From assembly GCA_964016985.1 (NCBI GenBank), contig OZ024827.1, positions 54,354,684-54,418,683 on the forward strand: DNA of 64,000 bases, written 5' to 3'. The stretch comes from Anodontia alba. Lineage: Eukaryota > Mollusca > Bivalvia > Lucinida > Lucinidae. Positions 1 to 10,900 of the stretch are shown in pieces. The position numbers and the translations under genes are program-made. A model generated the notes under the pieces. The model made no database searches. It was not told where the DNA came from and worked only from the letters and a program-made list of their open reading frames with translations. The number at the start of each line of letters is the position of its first letter. Within the stretch, counting starts at the first letter, position 1.

Positions 1-625
1 TTTTCCACATTGTGAACTTAGTCATTTTTCACCCTCAATATATAGACAGTTGCTACCTTGTGAGCACAACTCCTCATACAATTTTATACTAATCTTTTTG
101 CAACTTTGCACATGTTTTCTCCATAGTCTGAAGATGTGCATGTGCTTTTCATATAATCCTTGCCTTATTTTTTGTCACTTTTTTGTACTTTTTGAACTTT
201 GTCATTTTCTGACCTCAGATGTATAGACAGTGGGTACCTTGTGATTGCAACTTTTCATACAATTTTAAACCGGTCTTTTTGAAACTTGGCACCTGTTTTC
301 TCCCGTGTCTGCAGAAGTGCACATGGTTTGGATATGATTTTTAGATTTATTTTTGTCACTTTTTCCACTTTAACTGTCATTTTCTGAACCTCGGATTGTA
401 TGAAAATGTACAGACTTTGGGTACTTTTTGAGCCCAATTTCTCATGCATCATATGAGAAAATGCATAAGCTTTCAATGAAATTCCTATATTCATATAATC
501 CTTGTCTTTAATTTTTGTCACTTTTCCAACTAAGCACTGCTAAGAATGAAATAAATTTATTTAATAACCACATCCTGTGACTTTTGCCCCAGCAGGTGCG
601 ACGCCGCCTTCCGCGGAATTCTGGT
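1..625 (+). mobile_element. 3' part of a HINE/DINE-like hairpin element, family A-related (5' end outside window)
   Basis: The block holds about three diverged ~180-bp units (landmarks: the tatagaca or tacagact motif near 40, 222 and 400). It ends in a tail that is nearly the same as the tails at 2925-3033 and 46272-46384: aagcactgctaagaatgaa, then agcaggtgcga, then the palindrome TTCCGCGGAA. The agcaggtgcga motif is the inverse of the 5' start of the full copies (tcgcacctgct), a subterminal inverted repeat. The 3' boundary is set by the LINE reading frame, which begins at 626. The core differs from the full family A copies, so this is a sister family sharing the 3' end. No coding capacity seen. 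Confidence 0.7.
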
Positions 626-1005
626 AGATACATTAACTGTTAATTTCCAAGTTTTATAGTATTCATCGAACCTGTTTAAGGAAAATTGGAGATCAGCTTC
701 ATTACTGGCTAAAATTACCGTATCATCTGCATATAGCAGTACGATAAGTATTAAGTAAAATGTAATATCTATATTGTCACAGTCTGTAGTGAGCCCTGTA
801 TTAGTGTTATACAATAAATGTGCTTCTAGATCGTTCAGATAAAATGAAACAGTACGGGCGAGAGGTTTTCCCCCAGCCTTACCCCCGAAAAACTATGGAA
901 AAATGCCGACTTTTCGCCAGCTACAGAAACACAGGATTTGATGTCTTGATACATATTAACAATGACTCTGAAAATTTTCCCATTTATGCCTGACTCTATC
1001 ATTTT
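626..1005 (-). pseudogene. LINE reverse transcriptase fragment (motifs B and C), frameshifted
   Basis: Reading the minus strand from 1005, one frame gives IESGINGKIFRVIVNMYQDI and, further on, GVRLGENLSPVLF (RT motif B). Near 838 the frame shifts by one base and continues as YLNDLEA and then LLYADDTVILAS, the RT catalytic motif C. It continues to LTVNVS at 626, where HINE sequence begins. This is the palm of a non-LTR retrotransposon RT of the CR1/Jockey-like type; the clade is not certain. It is cut on both sides by hairpin elements (1-625 and 1006-3033). The fragment at 3985-4283 carries the upstream part of the same kind of RT and is probably the same original copy. Confidence 0.85.
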
Positions 1006-3033
1006 TATCGCACCTGCTTGTAGCAGGGTGCGATATTGGCGTCCGATTTTCCGTCCGTCAGTCAGTCCGTCCGTCAGTCCGTCCGTCCGTCTGTCAACAT
1101 TTATGTCGACGTTCGACATTTATGTCAAAGTTAGTATTCTAATCAACTACAAGACTAAACAACCATCAAACCTTGCATGAAACGTCTCCCTGACTTCCTG
1201 ACTTTACGACATAGGCGTCCGCTTTTCCGTATGTCTGTCCATTCGTCCGTCCATCTGTCAACATTTATGTCGAAGTTCGACATTTATGTCAAAGTTAGTA
1301 TTTTAATCAACTACAAGACTAAACAACCATCAAACCTTGCATGAAACATCTTCCTGACCTCCCGACTTTGCGACATAGGTGCCCACTTTTCCATTCGTCT
1401 GTCTGTTCGTCCGTCCGTCTGTCCGTCTGTTAACAGCTCTGTTATGTCGAAGTTCGACATTTATGTCAAAGTTCGTATTCTAATCAACTACAAAACTAAA
1501 CAACCATCAAACCTTGTATGAAACATCTCCCTGACCTCCCGACTTTGCAACATAGGTGCCCGCTTTTCCATTCGTCTGTCCGTTCATCCGTCCGTCTGTC
1601 TGTTAACAGTTCTGTTATGTCGAAGTTCGACATTTACGTCAAAGTTAGTATTCTAATCAACTACAATTCTACAACAACCATCATACCTTGCATGACACAT
1701 CTCCCTGACCTCCTGACTTGGCAGGTATGTTGACCCAGTGACCTTGACCTATATTTTGCGCTATATTGACTTTGACACAATTTACGTTGACGTTCCAGAT
1801 CTTCTCAACTATAAGGCGTACAACTACCAAACCTTGCAAAATGCTTCTCCTAGATGTACTGACTTGGCAGGTACCTTGACCCGGTGACCTTGACCTATAT
1901 TTTGCGCTCCAGTGACTTTGACATATTTTGCGTCGACGTTCGATATCTCCTCGACTATAAGGCCTACAACCATCAAACCTTGCAAAGTGCTTCTTCTCAA
2001 TGTACTGACTTAGCAGATACCTTGACCTGGTGACCTTGACCTATATTTTGGCTGCAGTGACTGACATAATTTACGTCAGTGTTCCAGATCTCCTGAAGTG
2101 TAAGACCTCTAGCCACCAAACCTTGCATAGTGCTTCTAGATGTACTGACTCGGCAGGTATCTTGACCCAGTGACCTTGACCTATATTTTGCGCTCCAGTG
2201 CCTTTTACACATTTTACGTCAACGTTCAATATCTCCTCAACTGTAAGGCCTACAACCATCAAACCTTGCATAGTGCTTCTCCTCAATGTACGGACTCCGC
2301 AGGTACCTTCACTGGGTGACCTTGACCTATATTTCGCGCTCCATTGACTTTTACATCTTTTAAGTCACCCTTTCATATGTCCTCAACTGTAAGGCCTTCA
2401 ACCACCAAACCTTATATAGCACTTCTTCTCGATGTACTGACTCAGCAGGTACCTTGACCTGGTGACCTTGACCTATATTGTGCACTCCAGTGACTTTGAC
2501 ACATTTTATGTTGATGTTCGGTATCTCCTCAAATATAAGGCCTACAACCACTAAACCTTGCATAGTGCTTCACCTCATTGCACTGGCTTGGCAGGTACCT
2601 TGACCCGGTGACCCTGACCTATATTTGACACATTTTACGTTGATGTTTGATAACTCCTCAACTATAAGGCCTACAACCACCATACCTTGCATTGTGCTTC
2701 TCCTTGATGTACTGAATTAGCAGGTAACTTGACCCGTGACCTTGACCTATATTTCATGCTCCAGTGACTTTTACACATTTTACGTCAACGTTCCATTATC
2801 ATTGGACTTTATGATACGAAAAGTCAGTGCTGAAGATATAGCCATTAGAGGGAATGGGACTGGCCTGGAATATATGTGCCCCACTAGGCACTTTGTCTAC
2901 ATTTTTTTCAACCCAGTTTTCCAAGTAAGCACTGCTAAGAATGAAATAAACTTATTTAATAACCAGGCTCTGATTGTGGCTCCTGTGACTTTTGCCCCAG
3001 CAGGTGCGATGACGCCTTCCGCGGAATTCTTGT
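1006..3033 (+). mobile_element. Complete HINE-like element, family A copy 1
   Basis: The 5' end is a 30-bp hairpin (1006-1035): TATCGCACC, TGCT, loop tgt, AGCA, GGGTGCGATA. A GTCC/GTCT/GTCA microsatellite follows at about 1040-1100. Four ~170-bp units come next (atcaaaccttg-type landmarks near 1165, 1330, 1507, 1679), then eight ~145-bp units (gaccttgacctatat near 1740, 1885, 2030, 2170, 2316, 2461, 2607, 2737). The tail has the inverted motif agcaggtgcgat, the palindrome TTCCGCGGAA and the end AATTCTTGT. Short terminal/subterminal inverted repeats, a 5' hairpin, GTCY repeats and a 3' hairpin match the non-autonomous Helentron-associated (DINE-1/HINE, pearl) architecture. No target duplication is seen. 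There is a second copy at 44366-46384. It interrupts the LINE at 1005/1006. Confidence 0.75.
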
Positions 3034-3178
3034 ATTCCAAAGACCGGACGGACTCACGAATGGGTACATACGTGGCTATGCACTTTGTGGCAAAAATCAT
3101 TAAGTGGCTACTGATTTTAAGTGCCTATTACTGTCCATCATTATGTGTCTACAAATTACATTTAGCCACATTAGGTAT

Positions 3179-3506
3179 GGATTACCTGTCCATAGCTATT
3201 ATTCTCTTGTGTGGGTAGCCATTTAACCACATTAGGTATGGATTACCTGTCAGTAGCTACCATTCTCTTATGTGGCTAGCCATTTAGCCACGTTAGGTAT
3301 AGATTAACTGTCCATAAGGGGCTACTGATTTTAAGTGGCTTTGGATTACCTGTACATAGCTATTATTCTCTTGTGTGGGTAGCCATTTAACCACATTAGG
3401 TATGGATTACCTGTCAGTAGCTACCATTCTCTTATGTGGCTAGCCATTTAGCCACGTTAGGTATAGATTAACTGTTCATAAGGGGCTACTGATTTTAAGT
3501 GGCTTT
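3179..3506. repeat. Tandem duplication, 2 x 164 bp
   Basis: The unit starts ggattacctgt and runs to ttttaagtggctt. It begins at 3179 and again at 3343 with only a few differences (tccatagc against tacatagc; tccataagg against ttcataagg). Each unit itself contains two related halves around ccacattaggtatggatta, so it looks like an older ~65-70 bp repeat duplicated again. Confidence 0.85.
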
Positions 3507-3811
3507 CAAAAGATGTATTACTGCGCAGGTGCATAAAAAAAGATGGTACCCGAGGGTACTTGGACGTCCTTAGGAATGGATGGATTTCTGACCATTATTA
3601 TGTGCCTACAAATTAAAATAACTTTATTTAGCCAGATTAAGTATGGATTACCTGTCCATAGCTCTCTCTAATGTGGCTAGCCTGGTATGACCATTTTGCC
3701 ACTTAAGTATCTAAAATGCTGATGGTAAGCCACGCAAGTACCCGCTCGTGGGAACGATTCTCCACACGGAATTAACCCTTTTCTTGCTGAACACGACATG
3801 CCCTGTCTTAG

Positions 3812-3877
3812 CAAACAGTGTAGATCCAGATCAGTTGGCTTCTGAAGAAGCCAACTGATCTGGATCTGCACTGTTTG
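3812..3877. repeat. 66-bp near-perfect palindrome
   Basis: The left arm starts caaacagtg and reads on through gatccagatcagttggc. The right arm is its complement, with one G/T mismatch (3821/3868) and a 2-base centre (3844-3845). The arm matches a motif scattered over the window (see findings). It would form a very stable hairpin. Confidence 0.9.
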
Positions 3878-3984
3878 TCATTAAATATGTGAATTTCTAT
3901 CAAAAACTTGGATCAAGTAATCTGATTGGCTGGAAATTAGAAGTGGGTGTGGCATCTTAATTTATTCGGCATGAGAAAGGTTAA

Positions 3985-4283
3985 ATGCAGATCTTGAAAA
4001 ATCTACAAAGCAACAGAACAACTTTTTCTTTTGTGCTTTAAGAATTTCTATAAGGGCATGTAATGAGAAAATATGTTCCGTTGTGGAATATTGTTTACGA
4101 AACCCTGCTTGATTTTCACATAATGTCATGTATTCCTCTAAAAATTGATTTAAACGTGAATTCAGTACTGATGTGAATACCTTACCTAGGCAACTGAGTA
4201 TGGTTATTAGCCTATAATTTTTAACGTCTATTCTATCTCCTTTGTTTTTATAAATTGGTTGAAAAATCCCGTATCAAGGATAA
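3985..4283 (-). pseudogene. LINE reverse transcriptase fragment (fingers to start of motif A)
   Basis: Minus-strand reading from about 4275 gives an open frame of about 95 codons: PIYKNKGDRIDVKNYR, then ITILSCLGKVF, ENQAGFRKQYSTTEHIF and finally CCFVDFSR. This is the N-terminal half of a non-LTR RT domain, ending just inside motif A. The next RT part (after motif A) is at 626-1005 on the same strand, so one LINE was probably split by the insertions lying between; about a dozen residues are unaccounted for. There is no stop in the fragment, so decay is modest. Confidence 0.85.
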
Positions 4284-4295
4284 CATTAAATAATT

Positions 4296-5870
4296 ATCAG
4301 CTATTTTTTTCTCTCACTTTTTGTCCGTTGTCTGTCCGTCTGGTTGTCCATCCATCCGTTAACACTTTCACTTTTTAATTTGATAGTATTTGGTCAGTAG
4401 GTGTGTCACGTGCAAGAGAGACAACTCTCACATTCGTTATGTAGCTATCTCCCCTGAAGCAGAAATTGTAGACTCATTTTATGACTTATCATTATAATCG
4501 TTTCACTACAGAACCATGTTAGTTCACCATTTTGACGCAAATGACCCTCATGGGTTGATGCGTCGTTAAACCTGAACTCATCATCATTGTAGACTCATCC
4601 TTGTGCGCTCCATAACTTTGATACCCTTAGACATATTTTGGTAATATTTAGTGCGAATGAAGAGGAGGACCAGTGGGCGTGTCGCGTGCAAGAGAGAAAA
4701 CTCTCACTGTCTTCATTATGTAGTTATCTCCCCTAAAGCTGAAATCTTGTGCAGGCCATAACTCCCATACTGTTTGAGATAATTTGATAATATTTGGTAG
4801 GGATGAAGAGGAGGACCAGTAGGCATGTGGCGTGCAAGAGAGACAACTCTCACTTTATTTGTTATGTAGTTATCTCCCCTGAAGCAGAAATTGTACTCAT
4901 CCTTGTGCATTCCATAAATTTGATACCCTTAGACATATTTTGGTAATATTTGGTAGGAATGAAGAGGAGGACCAGTAGGCATGTCACATGCAAGAGAGAC
5001 TTTGTTAAGTAGTTATCTCCCCTTCAGCCAAAATCTTGTGCAGGCAGTAACTCCAATACTGTTTGAGGTAATATGATAATATTTGATAGAAATGAAGAGG
5101 AGGACCAGTAGGCTTGTCTTGTGCAGGAGAGACGACTCACTTTCTTCATTATGTAGTTATCTACCTTGAAGCCAAAATCTTGTGCGCTCCATAAATTTGA
5201 TACCCTTAGACATATTTCGATAATGTTTGGTAGAAATGAAGAGGACCAGTAGGCATGTCGCGTGCAAGAGAGACAACTCTCACTTTCTTCGTTATGAAGT
5301 TATCTCTCCTGAAGCCAAAATCTTGTGCAGGCCATAACTTTCATACTGTTTGAGATAATATGATAATATTTGGTGGAAATGAAGAGGAGGACCAGTAGGC
5401 ATGTCACGTGCAAGAGATACAACTCTCACTTTCTTCTTCGTTATGTAGTTATCTCCCCTGAAGCCAAAATCTTGTGCGCTCCATAACTTTGATACCCTTA
5501 GACATATTTTAATAATGTTTGGTAGAGGTATTGGCAACGACCAGTAGGTGTGTCACATGCAAGAGAGACAACCTCTGCAGTGGTTTTTTTCTAGTTACCT
5601 CCCCTGAATGAATTTCTAAGCCAAATTCTTGAGTATGTGGTTTGAAATACTTTGTTAATGTTTGGTAGAGGCATAGATAAGGACCAGTAGGCATGTCGTG
5701 TTCAAGTGTACTCTCACTTTCTCCATTATGTACTTATCTTCCCTGATGCTGAAATCTTGTGCAGGCCATAACTCCCAATCTGAGATAACTTGATAATTTT
5801 TGGTAGGGACATATATCAGGTCAAGAAGGTGTGTAGCATGCAAGAAGGACAACTTTTACTCTGTTGATTT
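4296..5870. repeat. Tandem array, ~145-bp unit, about 10 units (HINE-like core)
   Basis: Landmarks gtgcaagagagacaactctcac and ttatctcccctgaag recur every ~140-155 bp (near 4410, 4690, 4830, 4990, 5120, 5270, 5410, 5560, 5695, 5840). The array is preceded at 4321-4375 by a GTCC/GTCT microsatellite, as in the other hairpin elements, but no 5' hairpin or 3' terminus was found. At 4524-4587 there is a fragment of the SINE tail seen at 6650-6710 (gggttgatgcgtcgttaaac). Confidence 0.75.
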
Positions 5871-5884
5871 TTTACCCCCATAAA

Positions 5885-6483
5885 CATACACCAAGTCCCT
5901 TTACCTTTACAAAGCATTTATTTTTGCTATTATTTCTGCATATGTACACTCACAAATTCAAAGTATTTGCAAATATTGTGTATCTTGTACAAATTATCAC
6001 ATCAGAAGTAACTATTAGATGATTTTGACAAAAAAAAAAAAAAAAAAAGATAACGCAAAAATAAAATCATTAACAGTACGTCTATTATTGTTTTCACTTA
6101 TTATTTTTGTCACATTTCATACTATCTTTGCATCTTTTTACTTTGCCCTGTTTCAATATTTCCATGATATCAATTAAAATACACTAAATTTAGAAATGGC
6201 AGGTTGGTCGGGGGATTTGCCATTGCCTCTGATGGCTATTTTCTTTTCTGTCGTGTCGGAGTCTTCATGGTGGACTAATGCCCCTTTTTAAACTTAGGCC
6301 AATGAAAATCTTGTAAGCAAAATATCTAAGGACCCACTTGAGTTAAGCTCATGCAATTTTACAAGCAGTTTGGAACCAAGGTGTAGATGACCTGATCAAA
6401 TTTTATGTTCCTTTTCAACTTTGGCATTTTGTATTGACAAGCATATAGTTGGGGGCATAGTGTTCTACAAACACATTTCTAGT
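5885..6483 (+). mobile_element. AT-rich stretch ending in a HINE-like 3' terminus, family E
   Basis: No gene is seen. It contains a poly-A tract (6030-6048). The last ~35 bp (agttgggggcatagtg, then the GTGTT/AACAC stem, then tttctagt) match the 3' end at 7381-7416, so this is the 3' part of an element of the same family. The 5' end is not recognisable. Confidence 0.45.
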
Positions 6484-6496
6484 TGACTTTTATTTT

Positions 6497-6710
6497 ACAG
6501 TTGGGCAAGGCCTGCTATCCTTGTAGCAGGTTAGGGTAGAGGGGGAATGTTTTTATTTCTTCAGTTTCTTCACTTTCATTCCTGCTCCTCTTTCTTCCCT
6601 GCCTCTCTTTCCTCTGCTATCTCTTCTACCGCTTTTCTCCGTTTCTCTTGGAGACAACACAAAATGAGCCACAAGGGTTGATGTGTCATTAAACTCCAAC
6701 ACAATCAATC
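6497..6710 (+). mobile_element. SINE-like repeat, type II, copy 1
   Basis: About 214 bp shared with 49831-50050. It starts gggcaaggcctgctatcc, then gtagcaggt, a pyrimidine-rich middle (tttcttcactttcattcctg), and ends aagggttgatgtgtcatt followed by caatcaatc. No A/B promoter boxes could be recognised, so calling it a SINE rests on its size and its dispersed copies. A fragment of the tail occurs at 4524-4587. Confidence 0.6.
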
Positions 6711-7082
6711 GGCCCAGCACAAGATAATGGCAGGGTATTATCATTTCACATGTTAATTTCAGATTGACCTCGATACCATTGATGTCAGCAATCTCAATAG
6801 ACAGTTTTTGTTCAGGAAAGAACATGTTAGAAAATCCAAAGCTGAGGTACGTATGTCTTAGCAAGTTCAGGCAAAGGACAATGAAATGACCATAGTTATG
6901 CTGGTAAAACTTTGTCTGCATCTGCCCAAGCAACCATCCAGCCAGATCTTATAAAATTAACATGATGTAAAAAAATAATGGCTATATTACCAAATAAATA
7001 GATTGTCTGATTTGTCAAGATAATGGTGAAGATTACCAGCAGGTTTTCAACACTGACTTGTCAGCATATTGCCCTTATTACC
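6711..7082. other. Unassigned stretch
   Basis: No gene, repeat unit or motif is recognised. Open frames here are short and have no family resemblance. Confidence 0.4.
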
Positions 7083-7416
7083 TCACCCGAGCATGAAATG
7101 CTCAAGTGAGCTGTTGTGATCGGTCAGTGTAAGTCGTCCTTCGTGCGTCATCCCTCGTGCAGCCAGTCTTGATATTTGGTATACTGATTGGGATTGAGGA
7201 GGAGATCACCTGATTAAATTTTGAACCAATTAAATGAAATGTTAGAGTTATGGCCCTTCGCAATTTCTGGTTAAGAGTTATTTCCCTTTTGATAAAATAA
7301 CATTGAAATCTCATATATTTGTACTGATGTTACCATCATGGGCAAGCAGTGTTGGAGTCAAGCAGTGTTAGAGTTAGCAGTTGGGGGCCTAGTGTTTTAC
7401 AAACACCAGCTCTAGT
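7083..7416 (+). mobile_element. Short HINE-like element, family E
   Basis: The 5' hairpin at 7083-7109 is TCAC, GAGCAT, gaa, ATGCTC, GTGA. The 3' end has the stem GTGTTT/AAACAC at 7392-7405 and terminates in agctctagt before a T. A short degenerate gtcc/gtca run lies between 7125 and 7160. With only ~330 bp the repeat core is missing, so it is a minimal or internally deleted copy. The same 3' end is at 6483. Confidence 0.55.
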
Positions 7417-7424
7417 TACATTTT

Positions 7425-7985
7425 TATTCAATCTCTTATCATTTCTATTATATATTTTTTGTTTTAATTCTATAATCTATCATTTGTATTCAATATCTGT
7501 TTATTTCTATTATATATTTTTTGTTTTAATTCTATAATCTATCTTTTGTATTCAATATCTATTCATTTCTATTGTTTAATTTTGTTTTTATTCTATATTC
7601 GATCATTTCTATTTAATAAGTAATGGTTTGTATGCTGTTATGTTTCATTACTAGTCATTGACTTCCATTTATATTGCATATTTTTTTCATTTATATTATA
7701 TATTGCTATATTTGTATTGTATAATAATGATTTGTATGCACTGTTTTCATATTTGTATTAAATTTTTGCTCATTTCAATTCTATATTATTTCATTTCTGC
7801 TGTACATTCCTTCATTTGTATTCTATATTTCGATATTTACACTCTATACTAAACGATTTATACTTGATATTTTCGTATGTTCTTGCAATCTTAGTTGATT
7901 CCTATTCTAAATTGTTTCATTTCTATTATATATTTCTCATTTCTATTATATATCTCTAGATTTGCATTTAATAACTATTGTTTTT
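7425..7985 (+). repeat. AT-rich dispersed repeat, copy 1, left part
   Basis: Irregular ~24-bp subunits built from tttctatt, tatatt, catttgtattcaatat. The block is collinear with the minus strand of 37745-38560 over its whole length. It is cut at 7985/7986 by HINE-B and resumes at 11972. No coding capacity. Confidence 0.85.
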
Positions 7986-10900
7986 AGCTCGCCTGTACGA
8001 AGTACAAGGAGAGCTATTGTAGTCACCCTGGTCGTCCACGTTTGCGTTTGCGTTTGCGTTTGCGTTTGCGTTTGCGTTCCCGTTCCCGTCACACTGTGTT
8101 AAAGTTTTTCAAATGCTTATATCTCAACAGTCACTCCTCACAGAGGCATCAAATTTGGAACTTAGGTACCTTGGAGGGTCTTCTGAGATTCCAAGAGAAT
8201 AAACCCCTGGGTTCATGCCCCTGGGTGGGGCTAGGGGTCAGAATCTAGGACACCTTTGTAATACTGTGTTAAAGTTTTTCAAATTCTTATATCTTGACTT
8301 TCACTCCTCATAGAGCATTCATATTTAGAATTTGGGTACCTGGACGAGTCTTCTGAGATTCCAAAAGAACATACCCCTGGGTTCATACCTCAGGGTGGGC
8401 CTTGGGGTGGGGCTAGGGGTCAAAATCTAGGACACATTTGTAAAATCTTATATGCCTACAGGTTATAGACACAACTGGTTATACATCAGCTAACTATGTG
8501 ACATCAGTTTAAGTGTAAGAGAGTGAAGGTCATGGTGACCTACATTTTACGGTCAAGGTCACCTAGATTTCACGGTCCAGTGATTTTGCCTTATATCTTG
8601 AATACTATTTGTTGGATAAATGTCACACCTGGGATATTACTTCCATGTGACCCAATGAATGACCACTTACTATATCTAGGTCATTGTGACCTATATTTCA
8701 TGGTTCAGTGATTTTGCCTTATATCTTGAATACTTTTTGTTGGTTAAATGTCACACCTGGGATATTACTTCCATGTGACCCCATGAATGACCACTTACTA
8801 TATCTAGGTCATTGTGACCTATATTTCATGGTTCAGTGATTTTGCCTTATATCTTGAATACTATTTGTTGGATAAATGTCACACCTGGGATATTAGTTCC
8901 ATGTGACCCAATGAATGACCACTTACTATATCTAGGTCATTGTGACCTATATTTCATGGTTCAGTGATTTTGCCTTATATCTTGAATACTATTTGTTGCA
9001 TAAATGTCACACCTGGGATATTAGTTCCATGTGACCCAATGAATGACCACTTACTATATCTAGGTCATTGTGACCTATATTTCATGGTTCAGTGATTTTG
9101 CCTTATATCTTGAATACTATTTGTTGGATAAATGTCACACCTGGGATATTAGTTCCATGTGACCCAATGAATGACCACTTACTATATCTAGGTCATTGTG
9201 ACCTATATTTCATGGTTCAGTGATTTTGCCTTATAGCTTGAATACTATTTGTTGGATAAATGTCACACCTGGGATATGAGTTCCTTGTGACCCGATTATT
9301 GACGTCAAAATATATCTCTGTTGGTGTGACCTATATTTCATGGTTCAGTGATTTTACCTTATATCTTGAATACTATTTGTTGGATAAATGTCACACCTGG
9401 GATATTACTTCCATGTGACCCAATGAATGACCACTTACTATATCTAGGTCATTGTGACCTATATTTCATGGTTCAGTGATTTTGCCTTATATCTTGAATA
9501 CTTTTTGTTGGATAAATGTCACACCTGGGATATTAGTTCCTTGTGACCCGATTATTGACGTCAAAATATATCTCTGTTGGTGTGACCTATATTTCATGGT
9601 TCAGTGATTCTGCCTTATATCTTGAATACTATTTGTTGGATAAATGTCACACCTGGGATATTAGTTCCTTGTGACCCGATTATTGACGTCAAAATATATC
9701 TCTGTTGGTGTGACCTATATTTCATGGTTCAGTGATTTTGCCTTATATCTTGAATACTATTTGTTGGATAAATGTCACACCTGGGATATTACTTCCATGT
9801 TACCCAATGAATGACCACTTACTATATCTAGGTCATTGTGACCTATATTTCATGGTTCAGTGATTTTGCCTTATATCTTGAATACTATTTGTTGGATAAA
9901 TGTCACACCTGGGATATTAGTTCCATGTGACCCAATGAATGACCACTTACTATATCTAGGTCATTGTGACCTATATTTCATGGTTCAGTGATTTTGCCTT
10001 ATAGCTTGAGTACTATTTGTTGGATAAATGTCACACCTGGGATATTAGTTCCTTGTGACCCGATTATTGACGTCAAAATATATCTCTGTTGGTGTGACCT
10101 ATATTTCATGGTTCAGTGATTTTGCCTTATATCTTGAATACTATTTGTTGGATAAATGTCACACCTGGGATATTAGTTCCTTGTGACCCGATTATTGACG
10201 TCAAAATATATCTCTGTTGGTGTGACCTATATTTCATGGTTCAGTGATTTTGCCTTATATCTTGAATACTATTTGTTGGATAAATGTCACACCTGGGATA
10301 TTACTTCCATGTGACCCAATGAATGACCACTTACTATATCTAGGTCATTGTGACCTATATTTCATGGTTCAGTGATTTTGCCTTATAGCTTGAATACTAT
10401 TTGTTGGATAAATGTCACACCTGGGATATTAGTTCCTTGTGACCCGATTATTGACGTCAAAATATATCTCTGTTGGTGTGACCTATTTTTCATGGTTCAG
10501 TGATTTTACCTTATATCTTGAATACTATTTGTTGGATAAATGTCACACCTGGGATATTACTTCCATGTGACCCAATGAATAACCACTTACTATATCTAGG
10601 TCATTGTGACCTATATTTCATGGTTCAGTGATTTTGCCTTATATCTTGAATACTTTTTGTTGGATAAATGTCACACCTGGGATATTAGTTCCTTGTGACC
10701 CGATTATTGACGTCAAAATATATCTCTGTTGGTGTGACCTATATTTCATGGTTCAGTGATTCTGCCTTATATCTTGAATACTATTTGTTGGATAAATGTC
10801 ACACCTGGGATATTAGTTCCTTGTGACCCGATTATTGACGTCAAAATATATCTCTGTTGGTGTGACCTATATTTCATGGTTCAGTGATTTTGCCTTATAT

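Larger units (their letters stand above)
3034..3984. other. Non-coding stretch with local duplications
   Basis: No gene is seen. It includes a two-unit tandem duplication (3179-3506) and a 66-bp near-perfect palindrome (3812-3877), both listed separately. If the LINE pieces on either side (626-1005 and 3985-4283) were once joined, this stretch arrived with or after HINE-A copy 1. Confidence 0.5.
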
